A stretch of 64,000 bases of DNA from Piscibacillus halophilus (GTDB lineage: Bacteria; Bacillota; Bacilli; Bacillales; Alkalibacillaceae). The notes beneath the pieces were generated by a model. That model saw nothing but the letters and a program-made list of their open reading frames with translations. It did not search any database and was not told where the DNA came from. The translations under genes were made by a program, and so were the position numbers. Below are positions 27,144 through 35,488 of the stretch, one piece after another. The stretch spans positions 18,742 to 82,741 of the forward strand of contig NZ_FOES01000008.1 in the NCBI RefSeq assembly GCF_900110685.1. Reading direction: 5' to 3'. Position 1 is the stretch's first letter. The number at the start of each line of letters is the position of its first letter.

Positions 27144-28214
27144 ATGATAAGAAAGTATTTTCTCGGTGGAACGACAGCAAAAGGGTATTACCGCTTCTAT
27201 GATGAGCTAATCAATAATCTCGATCGAGTTATGTACGTTGAAGGTGGATTCACATCGATTGTTCACCTAACATTAGAAAAAATAGCAAATGAATATGAGA
27301 AACAAGGTGAAGTAGGGTGTGTCTATAACCATATTGAACCAACTATGTTAGAAGCAATTGTTATACCAGATAAACGTCTTGCGGTGATAGATCGTTCGAA
27401 GGCGAATGTAAAACGTCTAAGCTTTCCTAAGCTCTTTGAGAATGTCATCTATATAGGTGAGGGGTTTGATTATGAATATTTAAAGAAGAATCAAGATCGA
27501 TTAACACAATCTAGAAAAGACATTCAAGATCTTTACCAACAAGCTTTTGAAAACTTCAAAAAAGCGCATGATGCTCATGAGGAAGTCGAAAAGATCTATA
27601 TTCAACATTTAAATTTCGATAAAGCAAATTCGGAAACGGAAAAATTAAAACAATCTATATTTAGAGCGACAAAGCTTAATAAAGAATCTTCAGTAGATCA
27701 TCGTTATTTAGGTGCAGCGACACCAGAGGGTCCAATGGATTTTGTGTTAGATTTAACATCAGATGTCGAAAAGAGAATTTTCATTAAAGGAAGGTCAGGA
27801 ACAGGTAAATCAACGATGTTGAAAAAATTAGTGGATGAATCCATTGATCGAGGCATTGACGTCGAAGTGTACCATTGTGGCTTTAATCCAGAAAGCCTTG
27901 ATATGGCCATATTTAGAGAATTAGGTATTGCAGTTTTTGACGCTACGTCTCCCCACGAACATGAACCACAAAGATCTAATGATGAAATATTTGATGTGTA
28001 TGAGTTATTTGTAGAAGGGTCACCTGATGATGAACATGCTGAAAAAATTATAGAACTGAAAAATAATTATAAAATGCTGACTCAACAAGCAACAGAGTGT
28101 CTGAGACAAATTCAGGATCGTCAACGTTCATTTGAATCAATTTATCAAGAGGCGTTAGATGATGAGTTTATGAAAGGTGTAGCCGCACGAATTTATAATT
28201 GGATTGAACATTAA
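27144..28214 (+). CDS. P-loop ATPase of the PRK06851 type, first P-loop degenerate
   Basis: The 356-residue cytosolic protein resembles a conserved Bacillus family of unknown role that, as I recall it, carries two P-loop halves. The second Walker A is intact, GRSGTGKST near residues 217-225. The first half keeps the family start (LGGTTAKGYYRFYDE), but the expected P-loop reads EGGFTSIVH near residue 33 and lacks the GKS/T lysine, so this half probably cannot bind ATP normally. GGGGGG-rich sequence precedes the ATG. It stands alone between terminators. Function is not known, and family identity is from memory of its pattern. Confidence 0.72.
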   Translation: MIRKYFLGGTTAKGYYRFYDELINNLDRVMYVEGGFTSIVHLTLEKIANEYEKQGEVGCVYNHIEPTMLEAIVIPDKRLAVIDRSKANVKRLSFPKLFENVIYIGEGFDYEYLKKNQDRLTQSRKDIQDLYQQAFENFKKAHDAHEEVEKIYIQHLNFDKANSETEKLKQSIFRATKLNKESSVDHRYLGAATPEGPMDFVLDLTSDVEKRIFIKGRSGTGKSTMLKKLVDESIDRGIDVEVYHCGFNPESLDMAIFRELGIAVFDATSPHEHEPQRSNDEIFDVYELFVEGSPDDEHAEKIIELKNNYKMLTQQATECLRQIQDRQRSFESIYQEALDDEFMKGVAARIYNWIEH

Positions 28215-28223
28215 TATTCAGAG

Positions 28224-28250
28224 AACCAGTCTTTGGGCTGGTTTTTTATT
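28224..28250 (+). terminator. Rho-independent terminator
   Basis: AACCAG (28224-28229) pairs with CTGGTT (28238-28243), followed by TTTTATTTT. Confidence 0.82.
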
Positions 28251-28366
28251 TTGTTCTAAAAATTAAGCGATCTATTTGACTTTAAGAAAAAATGACTTTA
28301 ATGTATTAATGTCTAGTAAACTTATAGGAATTATATAATATATATGTAAAAGAGGGAGGAGTTAAA

Positions 28367-29758
28367 ATGTTAACTATAGTCAATATTGCGATCATGCTGG
28401 TTTTAATTACAGTTCTATATCAATTACAAAAGAAGCATGTATCGTTTAGTAAGCGTGTTTTTACTGGACTAGGCTTTGGTGTTCTATTAGGGATCTTTTT
28501 ACAGGTTGCCTACGGAAGTGACAGTAGTGTTGTATCAAGTACAACCGACTGGTATTCGCTGGTTGGTTCTGGATATATACGATTACTCATGATGATTGTT
28601 ATTCCGTTAGTTATGGTGTCGATTATTAAAGCCATTACAAATTTAGAGAAAACATCACAGCTTGGCAAAATGTCCGGTTGGATCATTGGTATACTTGTAG
28701 GGACAGCGATGATTGCAGCAGTGATAGGTGTTGGTACTTCTGTTGCCTTTGATTTAAATGCTGATCAAATTGAAGCTGGTCAATCTGAAGAAGAACGTGG
28801 AGCGTTTCTAGAAGAGCGTTTAGGTGATGTAAAAGATATGTCAACGCCTCAACGTATATTAGAATTTATTCCAAGTAATCCATTCCAAGATATGACTGGT
28901 GATCGAGCAACATCGACAATTGCTGTTGTTATTTTCTCAGCCTTTATTGGTATAGCAGTATTGGGATTAAGACGTAAGAAACCAGAACAAGCAGAAATGT
29001 TTACCAAGATGATCGATGCTGTGTATGGTGTTGTTATGCGAATCGTTACATTAATTTTACGCCTGACTCCATACGGTATCTTAGGTTTAATGGCTAATAC
29101 AGTCGCGAGAACAGATGTAGGCGGAATTATTGAACTATCCAAATTCGTTGCAGCGTCATACGTTGCCTTAATCATTATGTTTGTCATTCACTTATTGTTC
29201 ATTAGTTTTGCTGGTTTAAATCCGGTTACTTACCTTAAGAAAGTTCTACCTGTACTCGGATTTGCTTTCACATCACGTTCTAGTGCTGGTACGATTCCAT
29301 TAAACATTCAAACACAAAAGAATAACCTTGGAGTACCGGATGGAGTAGCAGATATGTCGGCATCATTTGGTGCGACGATTGGTCAAAATGGATGTGCTGG
29401 TATTTATCCCGCAATGCTTGCTGTAATGATTGCGCCAACTGTTGGCATTAACCCGTTAGATCCTAGTTTCTTAATCATGTTAGTCATCATTATTGGAATC
29501 AGTTCTTTTGGTGTAGCAGGAGTGGGTGGTGGCGCCACATTTGCTGCTCTGATTGTTCTATCAGCTATGGATTTACCAGTTTATTTAGCTGGGTTATTAA
29601 TATCTATTGAACCGTTAATAGATATGGGACGCACTGCCCTGAATGTTAACGGTGCAATGACGTCAGGAACGATCACATCTAAAATATTAGGGAATTTAGA
29701 TAAAGAACGATTTAATGACAAAGATGCGAATGAAATCGATCTATCTGAAGTATCATAA
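28367..29758 (+). CDS. tcyP: L-cystine:cation symporter, TcyP-like (DAACS family)
   Basis: This 463-residue membrane protein of the dicarboxylate/amino acid:cation symporter family matches the cystine importer TcyP in length and in the N-terminal region. The FTSRSSAGTIPLNIQ block near residue 306, SFGATIGQNGCAGIYP near 327 and GVAGVGGGATFAA near 384 are the substrate-binding hairpins. GGGAGGAG precedes the ATG. Upstream, GGAATT at 28327-28332 next to TATAAT (28334-28339) resembles half of a CymR site, which would suit a sulfur-regulated cystine importer, but this is weak. A perfect terminator follows. Confidence 0.87.
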   Translation: MLTIVNIAIMLVLITVLYQLQKKHVSFSKRVFTGLGFGVLLGIFLQVAYGSDSSVVSSTTDWYSLVGSGYIRLLMMIVIPLVMVSIIKAITNLEKTSQLGKMSGWIIGILVGTAMIAAVIGVGTSVAFDLNADQIEAGQSEEERGAFLEERLGDVKDMSTPQRILEFIPSNPFQDMTGDRATSTIAVVIFSAFIGIAVLGLRRKKPEQAEMFTKMIDAVYGVVMRIVTLILRLTPYGILGLMANTVARTDVGGIIELSKFVAASYVALIIMFVIHLLFISFAGLNPVTYLKKVLPVLGFAFTSRSSAGTIPLNIQTQKNNLGVPDGVADMSASFGATIGQNGCAGIYPAMLAVMIAPTVGINPLDPSFLIMLVIIIGISSFGVAGVGGGATFAALIVLSAMDLPVYLAGLLISIEPLIDMGRTALNVNGAMTSGTITSKILGNLDKERFNDKDANEIDLSEVS

Positions 29759-29761
29759 TAT

Positions 29762-29798
29762 AATAGGTAACCTTTTTTAGGAAGGTTACCTATTTTTA
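29762..29798 (+). terminator. Rho-independent terminator of the cystine transporter
   Basis: A perfect 13-bp stem (29762-29774 with 29782-29794) is followed by TTTAATCGTTTT. Confidence 0.9.
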
Positions 29799-29876
29799 AT
29801 CGTTTTATTTAAAAAACTTTTTTTAAATTCCAAAATATGAAATAATAAAAGAAAAATGTGATCGAGGAGTGACAAA

Positions 29877-31112
29877 ATGGTTCCGACGAAAGAACAGCTT
29901 ACTAAATACGCAAAATTAGCGGTAGAAAAAGGCGTCAATATTCAAAAAGGACAAGCATTATTTATCAATGCTCCAATTGAAGCACGTGAATTTGTACATT
30001 ATGTTGTGGATGTAGCTTATGATGCGGGAGCAGAAGGTGTTACAGTTAACTGGTCAGATGAAGTGTTAATTAGAAAGGGATATGAACGTGAACCTTTACA
30101 TATTTTAGAGGACGTTCCAGAGTGGTTTGTTGAGAAACAGCTGAGCCATGTTAAAAAAGGTGGAGCGCTATTAACGATTTATGCACCTAATCCTGATTTA
30201 TTAGAAGGCATTGACGCAGAACGCGTTGCTAAAGCAACGAAGGCGAAAAGCCAGGCTTTAAGTGAATATAAAACGTATATTATGAACGATCGAGTCCAGT
30301 GGTCCATTGTATCTGTACCAACAGATAAATGGGCGAAGAAAATCTTTCCGGATAAAGGTCTTGATGAAGCGGTAACCTCACTTTGGGAGCAGATTTTCTC
30401 GATTGTAAGAGTCGATCAAGAAAATCCTATTCAAGCTTGGAAAGATCATAATGAAACGTTATACAAAATTCGTGACTATTTGAACGATAAGCAGTACCAT
30501 TCCTTAGAATATCAATCAGAAGGGACCAATATGACGGTAGAACTTCCTGAAAATCATGTTTGGGCCGGTGGCGGTGCTGTGGCAGAAAACGGTGCCGAAT
30601 TTAATCCTAATATGCCGACAGAAGAAGTTTATACTGCACCACACCGTGAAGGTATTAACGGTACAGTTACTAACACTAAACCATTAAATTATAATGGTAA
30701 TTTAATTGATGGTTTTACCCTAACATTTGAGAATGGTAAAGTCGTGGATTATAAAGCAGAAACAGGTGAAGAAACATTAAAACATTTATTAGACACGGAT
30801 GAAGGTGCAACTCGTATCGGGGAGATTGCGCTTGTCCCACATTCATCCCCAATTTCACAGTCAGAGTTAATTTTTTATAACACTCTATACGATGAAAATG
30901 CTTCTTGTCACTTGGCATTAGGGGAAGCTTATCCGACAAATGTTAGAGATGGGGAAAAAATGTCACAAGAAGAGTTAAAAGAAAAAGGAATTAATACAAG
31001 TCTTGTCCATGAAGACTTCATGATTGGATCAGCAGATTTAACAGTCTACGGTGTAACGAAAGATGGCAAAAAAGAACCTATTATCGAAAATGGTGATTGG
31101 GCCATAGTGTAA
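29877..31112 (+). CDS. ampS: M29 family aminopeptidase (AmpS/PepS type)
   Basis: The 411-residue cytosolic metallopeptidase removes N-terminal residues from peptides. The M29 metal-binding elements are visible in the second half: NMPTEEVYTAPH near residue 242 provides glutamates, SQSELIFYNTLYDENASCHLALGEAYP near residue 330 contains further Glu, His and Asp ligands, and the C-terminus has HEDFMIGSADLTVYG. Length is normal. GAGGAGTG lies before the ATG. It is flanked by terminators and appears monocistronic. The long internal motif is cited by its position and key residues E, H and D. Confidence 0.93.
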   Translation: MVPTKEQLTKYAKLAVEKGVNIQKGQALFINAPIEAREFVHYVVDVAYDAGAEGVTVNWSDEVLIRKGYEREPLHILEDVPEWFVEKQLSHVKKGGALLTIYAPNPDLLEGIDAERVAKATKAKSQALSEYKTYIMNDRVQWSIVSVPTDKWAKKIFPDKGLDEAVTSLWEQIFSIVRVDQENPIQAWKDHNETLYKIRDYLNDKQYHSLEYQSEGTNMTVELPENHVWAGGGAVAENGAEFNPNMPTEEVYTAPHREGINGTVTNTKPLNYNGNLIDGFTLTFENGKVVDYKAETGEETLKHLLDTDEGATRIGEIALVPHSSPISQSELIFYNTLYDENASCHLALGEAYPTNVRDGEKMSQEELKEKGINTSLVHEDFMIGSADLTVYGVTKDGKKEPIIENGDWAIV

Positions 31113-31123
31113 AGGCTAAAAAG

Positions 31124-31152
31124 AAGGATGGGACACGGCTCTCATCCTTTTT
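31124..31152 (+). terminator. Rho-independent terminator of the aminopeptidase gene
   Basis: A 10-bp stem (31124-31133 with 31140-31149, one G-U pair) is followed by TTT. Confidence 0.75.
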
Positions 31153-31205
31153 AAGAGGGCTAACGCCAAACAGGTTAATTTTAGAAATAGAAAGATGGTA
31201 TAGTT

Positions 31206-32453
31206 ATGAAATTAGATGGGAAATTGATTAAGTGGCATCGAAATAAAAATCGTTTAACACAAGAACAGCTAGCAGAAAATATTTGTTCGGTTACACAGTT
31301 AAGTAAAATTGAAAACAATCAAATAAAAGCCAATGATGAAATACTAGTTGCTATTGCCCAACGATTAAAAATCCCGGAAATGAAACTAACCAATTCTATT
31401 GAACCTAATCATGAAGAAATGGTTCATCAATTTTTAACAGCTATTCATGAACATGATATACCTAATGCTAAAAAATTAAATAAGAAAATATCCGAACTCA
31501 ATTGTGACGAACTTCACTATGATATAGAATTCTTGTGTATATTAGCCCAGTTTGGCTATTTGTTGATGATGAAAGAGTTACGACAAGCAGATGAGTTACA
31601 TGAACTAGTTGCAGAGTATGATGAGATTTTTGAAGAAGTTGATCCTTATAGTTTTCATAAATTTATAGGTGATTATTTAATCAATAAAGGGTTTTTTATT
31701 GACGCTAGAAGTCATTTGTTGCAAGCCAAGTCACTAATACCAGATCATGAGGACCCGGAATTATACATTCTATTAGCAGTTGTAAATAGTCATTTAGAAA
31801 ATATATTAACGTCAAATGGATATGCTCGGCGTGCTTTAAGAATTTTACAAGAAAAACTCTATTATTCTAGAATTATTGAGTGTGAGATTATTTTAAGTTC
31901 CAATCACACATTTGTAAATGAATACAACGTAGCAAAAGAGCAATTAGATCGGTTAGTTTCGCTGATTGATCAAAAGTTTGACCCGAATTCAACCGTTAAA
32001 ATATATTTTCATTTAAGTTTGATTCATGTTGTATCAAGGAATTTCGAAGAAGCAATTAGACTCTTAAATAAGAATCTTGAACTTAATGTGAACCAGACTG
32101 AACTCATGCATTCTCGTTATTTATTAGCTCATGCCTATTATTTAATGCGAGAAGAACGTAAAGCTTTTGACTTAATAGAAAAAGGTGAATCCATTGCGAA
32201 GGAGCATGAGTTAAACTATTACCTTGTTAAATTTAAAGTTTTAAAACTCATTATAGAAGAGAAAGAAAAAGAATTAGTAGAGTATTTAACAAAAAGAGCC
32301 ATTCCATTTTTTAGACTTACTGGTCAGGCATTTGATCTAAGGTATTACTATCAATTATTAGGTCATACTCTTTATAAAATGAAAAAGTATAAGAAAGCAG
32401 CTGAAATTTTTATGGCAGCAGATGAACAGCGAAAACGTTTTTTTGGAGTATAA
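31206..32453 (+). CDS. XRE helix-turn-helix plus TPR regulator (RNPP-like)
   Basis: The 415-residue protein has an N-terminal XRE helix-turn-helix (about 1-60, LTQEQLAEN...SVTQLSKIENN). The rest is all-alpha repeats resembling TPRs (about 70-410), e.g. SRNFEEAIRLLNKNLELN near residue 279 and MKKYKKAAEIFMAADEQ near the end. This layout is that of RNPP regulators such as PlcR, NprR and Rgg, which respond to short imported peptides. No pheromone-like gene with a signal peptide is visible next to it; the 43-codon gene downstream is not of that type. Peptide control is therefore only an inference. No clear ribosome binding site precedes the ATG. Confidence 0.82.
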   Translation: MKLDGKLIKWHRNKNRLTQEQLAENICSVTQLSKIENNQIKANDEILVAIAQRLKIPEMKLTNSIEPNHEEMVHQFLTAIHEHDIPNAKKLNKKISELNCDELHYDIEFLCILAQFGYLLMMKELRQADELHELVAEYDEIFEEVDPYSFHKFIGDYLINKGFFIDARSHLLQAKSLIPDHEDPELYILLAVVNSHLENILTSNGYARRALRILQEKLYYSRIIECEIILSSNHTFVNEYNVAKEQLDRLVSLIDQKFDPNSTVKIYFHLSLIHVVSRNFEEAIRLLNKNLELNVNQTELMHSRYLLAHAYYLMREERKAFDLIEKGESIAKEHELNYYLVKFKVLKLIIEEKEKELVEYLTKRAIPFFRLTGQAFDLRYYYQLLGHTLYKMKKYKKAAEIFMAADEQRKRFFGV

Positions 32454-32508
32454 TTTAACCGAATCATAATCAAAACCTAACAAAAATTTAAATTTTCAAA
32501 AAATACAC

Positions 32509-32538
32509 TTCACAAAATGATTTTTTTATGTTTATAAT
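32509..32538 (+). promoter_or_regulatory. Sigma-A type promoter of the 43-codon gene
   Basis: TTCACA (32509-32514) and TATAAT (32533-32538) are 18 bp apart. Transcription would start near 32545, about 107 bases before the small gene's ATG. Confidence 0.6.
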
Positions 32539-32563
32539 GAAGATGGTTGTAATTCTTCAGCAG

Positions 32564-32581
32564 TGACATACATATATGTCA
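32564..32581. promoter_or_regulatory. 18-bp inverted repeat downstream of the promoter
   Basis: TGACATA-CATA-TATGTCA is a perfect 7-bp inverted repeat with a 4-base centre, located about +20 to +37 from the predicted start. It could be an operator or an RNA hairpin in the leader. Confidence 0.5.
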
Positions 32582-32651
32582 TATTTTATTGGCTTTAAAA
32601 TATATTAGTGGTGGGTATCTATTTTTGTAGATGTGGGGAGGAGCTAGTCGA

Positions 32652-32783
32652 ATGCTGAAGTATGATGGTTTTGTCAATAATTTCGAATCTAAATTAGGAA
32701 GAAATTTATGTCCTAAAGAGAAAGACTTTGTGATTTGGGTTTGGCAAAAGCATAAAGTTGAAGACCGCATAAAAAAATCTTAA
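32652..32783 (+). CDS. Small 43-residue protein of unknown function
   Basis: A strong GGGGAGGAG lies 10 bases before the ATG, and the frame encodes a compact charged protein with the central stretch LGRNLCPKEKDFVIWVWQKH. One cysteine, two tryptophans and no signal peptide or membrane segment are present. It has its own promoter-like sequence, a leader with an inverted repeat, and a strong terminator 5 bases after the stop, so it looks like a real single-gene unit. I do not recognise a named family. It is not an obvious pheromone precursor for the upstream HTH-TPR regulator. Confidence 0.72.
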   Translation: MLKYDGFVNNFESKLGRNLCPKEKDFVIWVWQKHKVEDRIKKS

Positions 32784-32788
32784 TTTGG

Positions 32789-32816
32789 CACTGCTATACT
32801 TATAGCAGTGTTTTTT
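32789..32816 (+). terminator. Rho-independent terminator of the small gene
   Basis: A perfect 10-bp stem (32789-32798 with 32801-32810) is followed by TTTTTT. Confidence 0.9.
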
Positions 32817-32832
32817 ATCACAGAGAACCTTG

Positions 32833-32858
32833 ACTCGCCATTCTCGGCGAGTTTTTTT
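32833..32858 (+). terminator. Second tandem terminator
   Basis: ACTCGCC (32833-32839) pairs with GGCGAGT (32846-32852), followed by a seven-T run. It lies 23 bases after the first terminator. A weaker A/T stem (AATCAAA/TTTGATT) follows at 32859-32880. Confidence 0.8.
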
Positions 32859-32966
32859 AATCAAACCTTTTTTTGATTAAAAACTTTAATGTGCTAAATT
32901 TTTACTTTGTTGATAGCGTTATCATATGCTATATTAATAAAAGTTGTCTTAAGCGAGGTGAAACAG

Positions 32967-34313
32967 TTGAATCAAAATCAAGATCAATGGAAAACAAGGC
33001 TAGGATTTATGTTAGCTGCCATGGGGTCAGCTGTGGGGTTAGGGAATATTTGGCGTTTCCCTTATGTTACAGGTGAGCTTGGTGGAGCAACATTTTTAAT
33101 AGTATATTTAGCGTTTGTATTTTTAATTGGTATTCCGTTGTTATTAAATGAATTTAGTATTGGTAAGGCTGGACAAAAGGATGCAGTTGGCTCCTTTCAA
33201 AATTTAGCACCTAATACTAAATGGCACTGGACAGGCTTTATGGGAGTAATAGGTGGTATTTTAATCTTAAGCTTTTACAGTGTGGTAGCAGGTTGGTCTT
33301 TATTTTATTTATATAAATATTTAACAGGTGCTTATTGGTCTGAACCAGATGGTGGATATGGAATGGTCTTTGATGAATGGATTTCCAATCCTATTTTACC
33401 TTTATTATGGCAAGCATTATTCTTAGGAGTAACGTTATTTATTGTTATTCGAGGAGTTAAAGGCGGTATTGAAAAAGCGAACGCCTTTTTAATGCCCGTT
33501 CTGGCAGTATTAATGATTTTTATGGCAGGTTATGTTTTAACTTTAGATGGAGCATTAGAAGGGGTCACCTTTTTATTCCAACCAGACTGGTCACAGTTAT
33601 CTAATCCTAAGCTTTATTTAACGGCTTTAGGGCAATCCTTCTTCTCACTCAGTATTGGGGTTTCAGGAATGTTGACCTATGCTAGTTATTTAAAAGCGAA
33701 GGATCGTTTACCTGGAGCAGCTATCGGTGTCGGTGTTATGGATACCGTTTTTGCAGTTATCGCGGGTATTATGATATTCCCTGCGGTGTTTAGCTTTGGT
33801 TTAGAGGTTAATGAAGGGCCACCATTAGTATTTATTACCCTTCCGAGTATTTTTGCTAGCATGCCGCTAGGAAATGTTGTCGGAATCATATTCTTTGTTC
33901 TATTAACCATGGCCGCATTATCGTCGGCTATTTCGTTACTTGAATTGCCAGTGGCATTTTTCAAGCGTACAATTGGAATGTCTAGAAAAGCAGCAACATA
34001 CCTATGTACGTCTATTATTTTTGTATTAGGTATTGCTTCTTCATTAGGTTTCGGTATTTGGAGTGGCGTGACAATAGGTGGACAGAATATTCTTGGTATG
34101 ATTGATTACCTAACCGCAAACTTTGTTTTACCATTTGGAGCTCTATTAATGGCTCTCTTTGTCGGTTGGTACCTGAACCGTGAGCAGGCACAGAAAAATA
34201 GTGAAATTGAAAATCCACTAATGTTTAATATTTGGTACATTAGTATTAAAATTATCGTTCCAGTCGTTATGATTATCATTGTGATTGCGAACATATTTGG
34301 ATACACTGCGTAA
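32967..34313 (+). CDS. Sodium-dependent transporter, NSS (SNF) family
   Basis: This 448-residue membrane protein of the neurotransmitter:sodium symporter family has 11-12 membrane segments. The first carries the classic GSAVGLGNIWRFPYVTG near residues 19-35, with Na+ and substrate contacts. The sixth region SLSIGVSGMLTYASY near 230 is the unwound helix. Bacterial members import amino acids. I choose TTG 32967, behind GAGGTG (32955-32960), because the family N-terminus NQDQWKTRLGF begins there; an ATG 60 bases upstream lies before the ribosome binding site. Substrate unknown. Confidence 0.92.
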   Translation: MNQNQDQWKTRLGFMLAAMGSAVGLGNIWRFPYVTGELGGATFLIVYLAFVFLIGIPLLLNEFSIGKAGQKDAVGSFQNLAPNTKWHWTGFMGVIGGILILSFYSVVAGWSLFYLYKYLTGAYWSEPDGGYGMVFDEWISNPILPLLWQALFLGVTLFIVIRGVKGGIEKANAFLMPVLAVLMIFMAGYVLTLDGALEGVTFLFQPDWSQLSNPKLYLTALGQSFFSLSIGVSGMLTYASYLKAKDRLPGAAIGVGVMDTVFAVIAGIMIFPAVFSFGLEVNEGPPLVFITLPSIFASMPLGNVVGIIFFVLLTMAALSSAISLLELPVAFFKRTIGMSRKAATYLCTSIIFVLGIASSLGFGIWSGVTIGGQNILGMIDYLTANFVLPFGALLMALFVGWYLNREQAQKNSEIENPLMFNIWYISIKIIVPVVMIIIVIANIFGYTA

Positions 34314-34365
34314 ACCTTATGTCCGTGTTATACTAGTTATGAGTAAAATCTAGGAGGATTTTTTG

Positions 34366-34668
34366 ATGACCGTTTCTTATCATGCGATTATCCGCCAGAT
34401 GAAGAAAGAATTAGAACAACTTAATGAGAATACTGATCATCAACAAGTTTTAGCTAAGATGCATGTGGTTAAGTCTTTGGCTGATGTTGTCATCAATTCT
34501 TATGAAGATATAGGAGAGAAGCCTCAAACGGCAGTGATCTCATCTTCAAAGAAAGTAGATATGACAGATGCAGAAGCTAAAATGATGGGTATTCGAAAGA
34601 AAGATTCTGATCAAGGTCGCCTTTTAGAGGATGATGATGCAAACGGTGATTCGATCTTTGACTTTTAA
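34366..34668 (+). CDS. ywdI: YwdI family protein (DUF5327)
   Basis: The 100-residue protein is mostly helical and charged, with a block SYHAIIRQMKKELEQL at the N-terminus and an acidic C-terminus ending DSIFDF, as in Bacillus YwdI. Function is unknown. AGGAGG at 34352-34357 is ideally spaced for ATG 34366. ywdK follows 17 bases later, matching the B. subtilis neighbourhood (ywdI and ywdK near gerQ), although gerQ is now about 8 kb away. Confidence 0.8.
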   Translation: MTVSYHAIIRQMKKELEQLNENTDHQQVLAKMHVVKSLADVVINSYEDIGEKPQTAVISSSKKVDMTDAEAKMMGIRKKDSDQGRLLEDDDANGDSIFDF

Positions 34669-34685
34669 CAAAGAGGGGATAGAAT

Positions 34686-35057
34686 ATGAAAGCACTATTA
34701 CTCATCGGAGTATTAAATGGATTCCTCGCAGTTGCTTTAGGTGCATTTGGAGCACACGGACTTGAAGGAAAAATTAGCGAAAAAATGTTAAACACTTGGG
34801 AAAAGGCCGTTCAATATCAAATGTTCCATACGATCGCAATTTTTGTTGCTGGTATGATGTTATTACGTTTCGATCACTCAATGTTAGTATCAGCTGGATG
34901 GACATTTCTAATTGGGATTATACTTTTCTCAGGAAGCCTTTATATCTATTCGTTAAGTGGCATCAAAACATTTGCCATGATCACACCAATTGGTGGTGTA
35001 GCGTTTTTAGTAGGATGGGTTCTATTAGGGCTTAGTATTATGAAAATAGTAGGGTAA
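34686..35057 (+). CDS. ywdK: DUF423 family membrane protein (YwdK)
   Basis: This 123-residue protein has four predicted membrane segments and the DUF423 signature LGAFGAHGLEGKISEKML near residues 18-35, followed by WEKAVQYQMFHTIAIF. It is widespread in bacteria, with no established function. AGAGGGGA precedes the ATG. It is probably co-transcribed with ywdI and ends at the terminator at 35121. Confidence 0.9.
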   Translation: MKALLLIGVLNGFLAVALGAFGAHGLEGKISEKMLNTWEKAVQYQMFHTIAIFVAGMMLLRFDHSMLVSAGWTFLIGIILFSGSLYIYSLSGIKTFAMITPIGGVAFLVGWVLLGLSIMKIVG

Positions 35058-35120
35058 GAGGGGCTGGACGAACATAGTTGGTTTCTTTAACCTATCAAAA
35101 ACATTAAAAATGTAACTTTA

Positions 35121-35162
35121 AATGACTACTAAATTATAACTTAATTTAGTAGTCATTTTTTG
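35121..35162 (+). terminator. Rho-independent terminator of ywdI-ywdK
   Basis: A perfect 15-bp stem (35121-35135 with 35143-35157) runs into TTTTTT. It lies 64 bases after the ywdK stop. Confidence 0.9.
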
Positions 35163-35214
35163 TTGGAAATAAGCCATTTATGCATATCAAATTTCGGTTG
35201 TTTAAAATAAAAAA

Positions 35215-35376
35215 ATGGATAATTATGTTAATGTGAATGTGGATGGAAGTTATTATATAGAAGATATAAAGGAAATGTTCCCTAATCATATATAGGATAA
35301 AATCTTAGATTATAGTTCAGCACATATTGATGAATTAATTAAAGAAATTGAGCAAAAAACTAAAGATTATTCTTAA
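35215..35376 (+). pseudogene. Decayed small gene with an in-frame TAG
   Basis: A 54-codon frame starting at ATG 35215 is interrupted only by TAG at 35293-35295 and ends at TAA 35374. The two halves read as one plausible protein piece: VDGSYYIEDIKEMFPNHI, then DKILDYSSAHIDELIKEIEQ. No ribosome binding site precedes the ATG, so it is probably the remnant of a larger or transferred gene. I do not recognise the family. This is the only gene-like content in the 430 bases between ywdK and the chemoreceptor. Confidence 0.5.
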
Positions 35377-35433
35377 GGAAACCTTTTTTGGATAACAAAT
35401 AAAAGCACTCACCAATTAATGTTTATCAAAATG

Positions 35434-35481
35434 AAAAAGGGGGTCCCGTCAGTCATTTTTCATGACTTTTGGGACAGCCCC
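35434..35481 (-). terminator. Rho-independent terminator of the BMP-chemoreceptor operon
   Basis: A long interrupted inverted repeat (35439-35481: GGGG...CCCC outside, AGTCAT...ATGACT inside) has an A run at 35434-35438, giving a minus-strand T-tail. Confidence 0.8.
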
Positions 35482-35488
35482 AGTAATA

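Noticed and set aside
28327..28339. CymR operator before the cystine transporter
   Set aside because: Only one GGAATT half-site near the -10 is visible; the full 27-bp pattern is not convincing.
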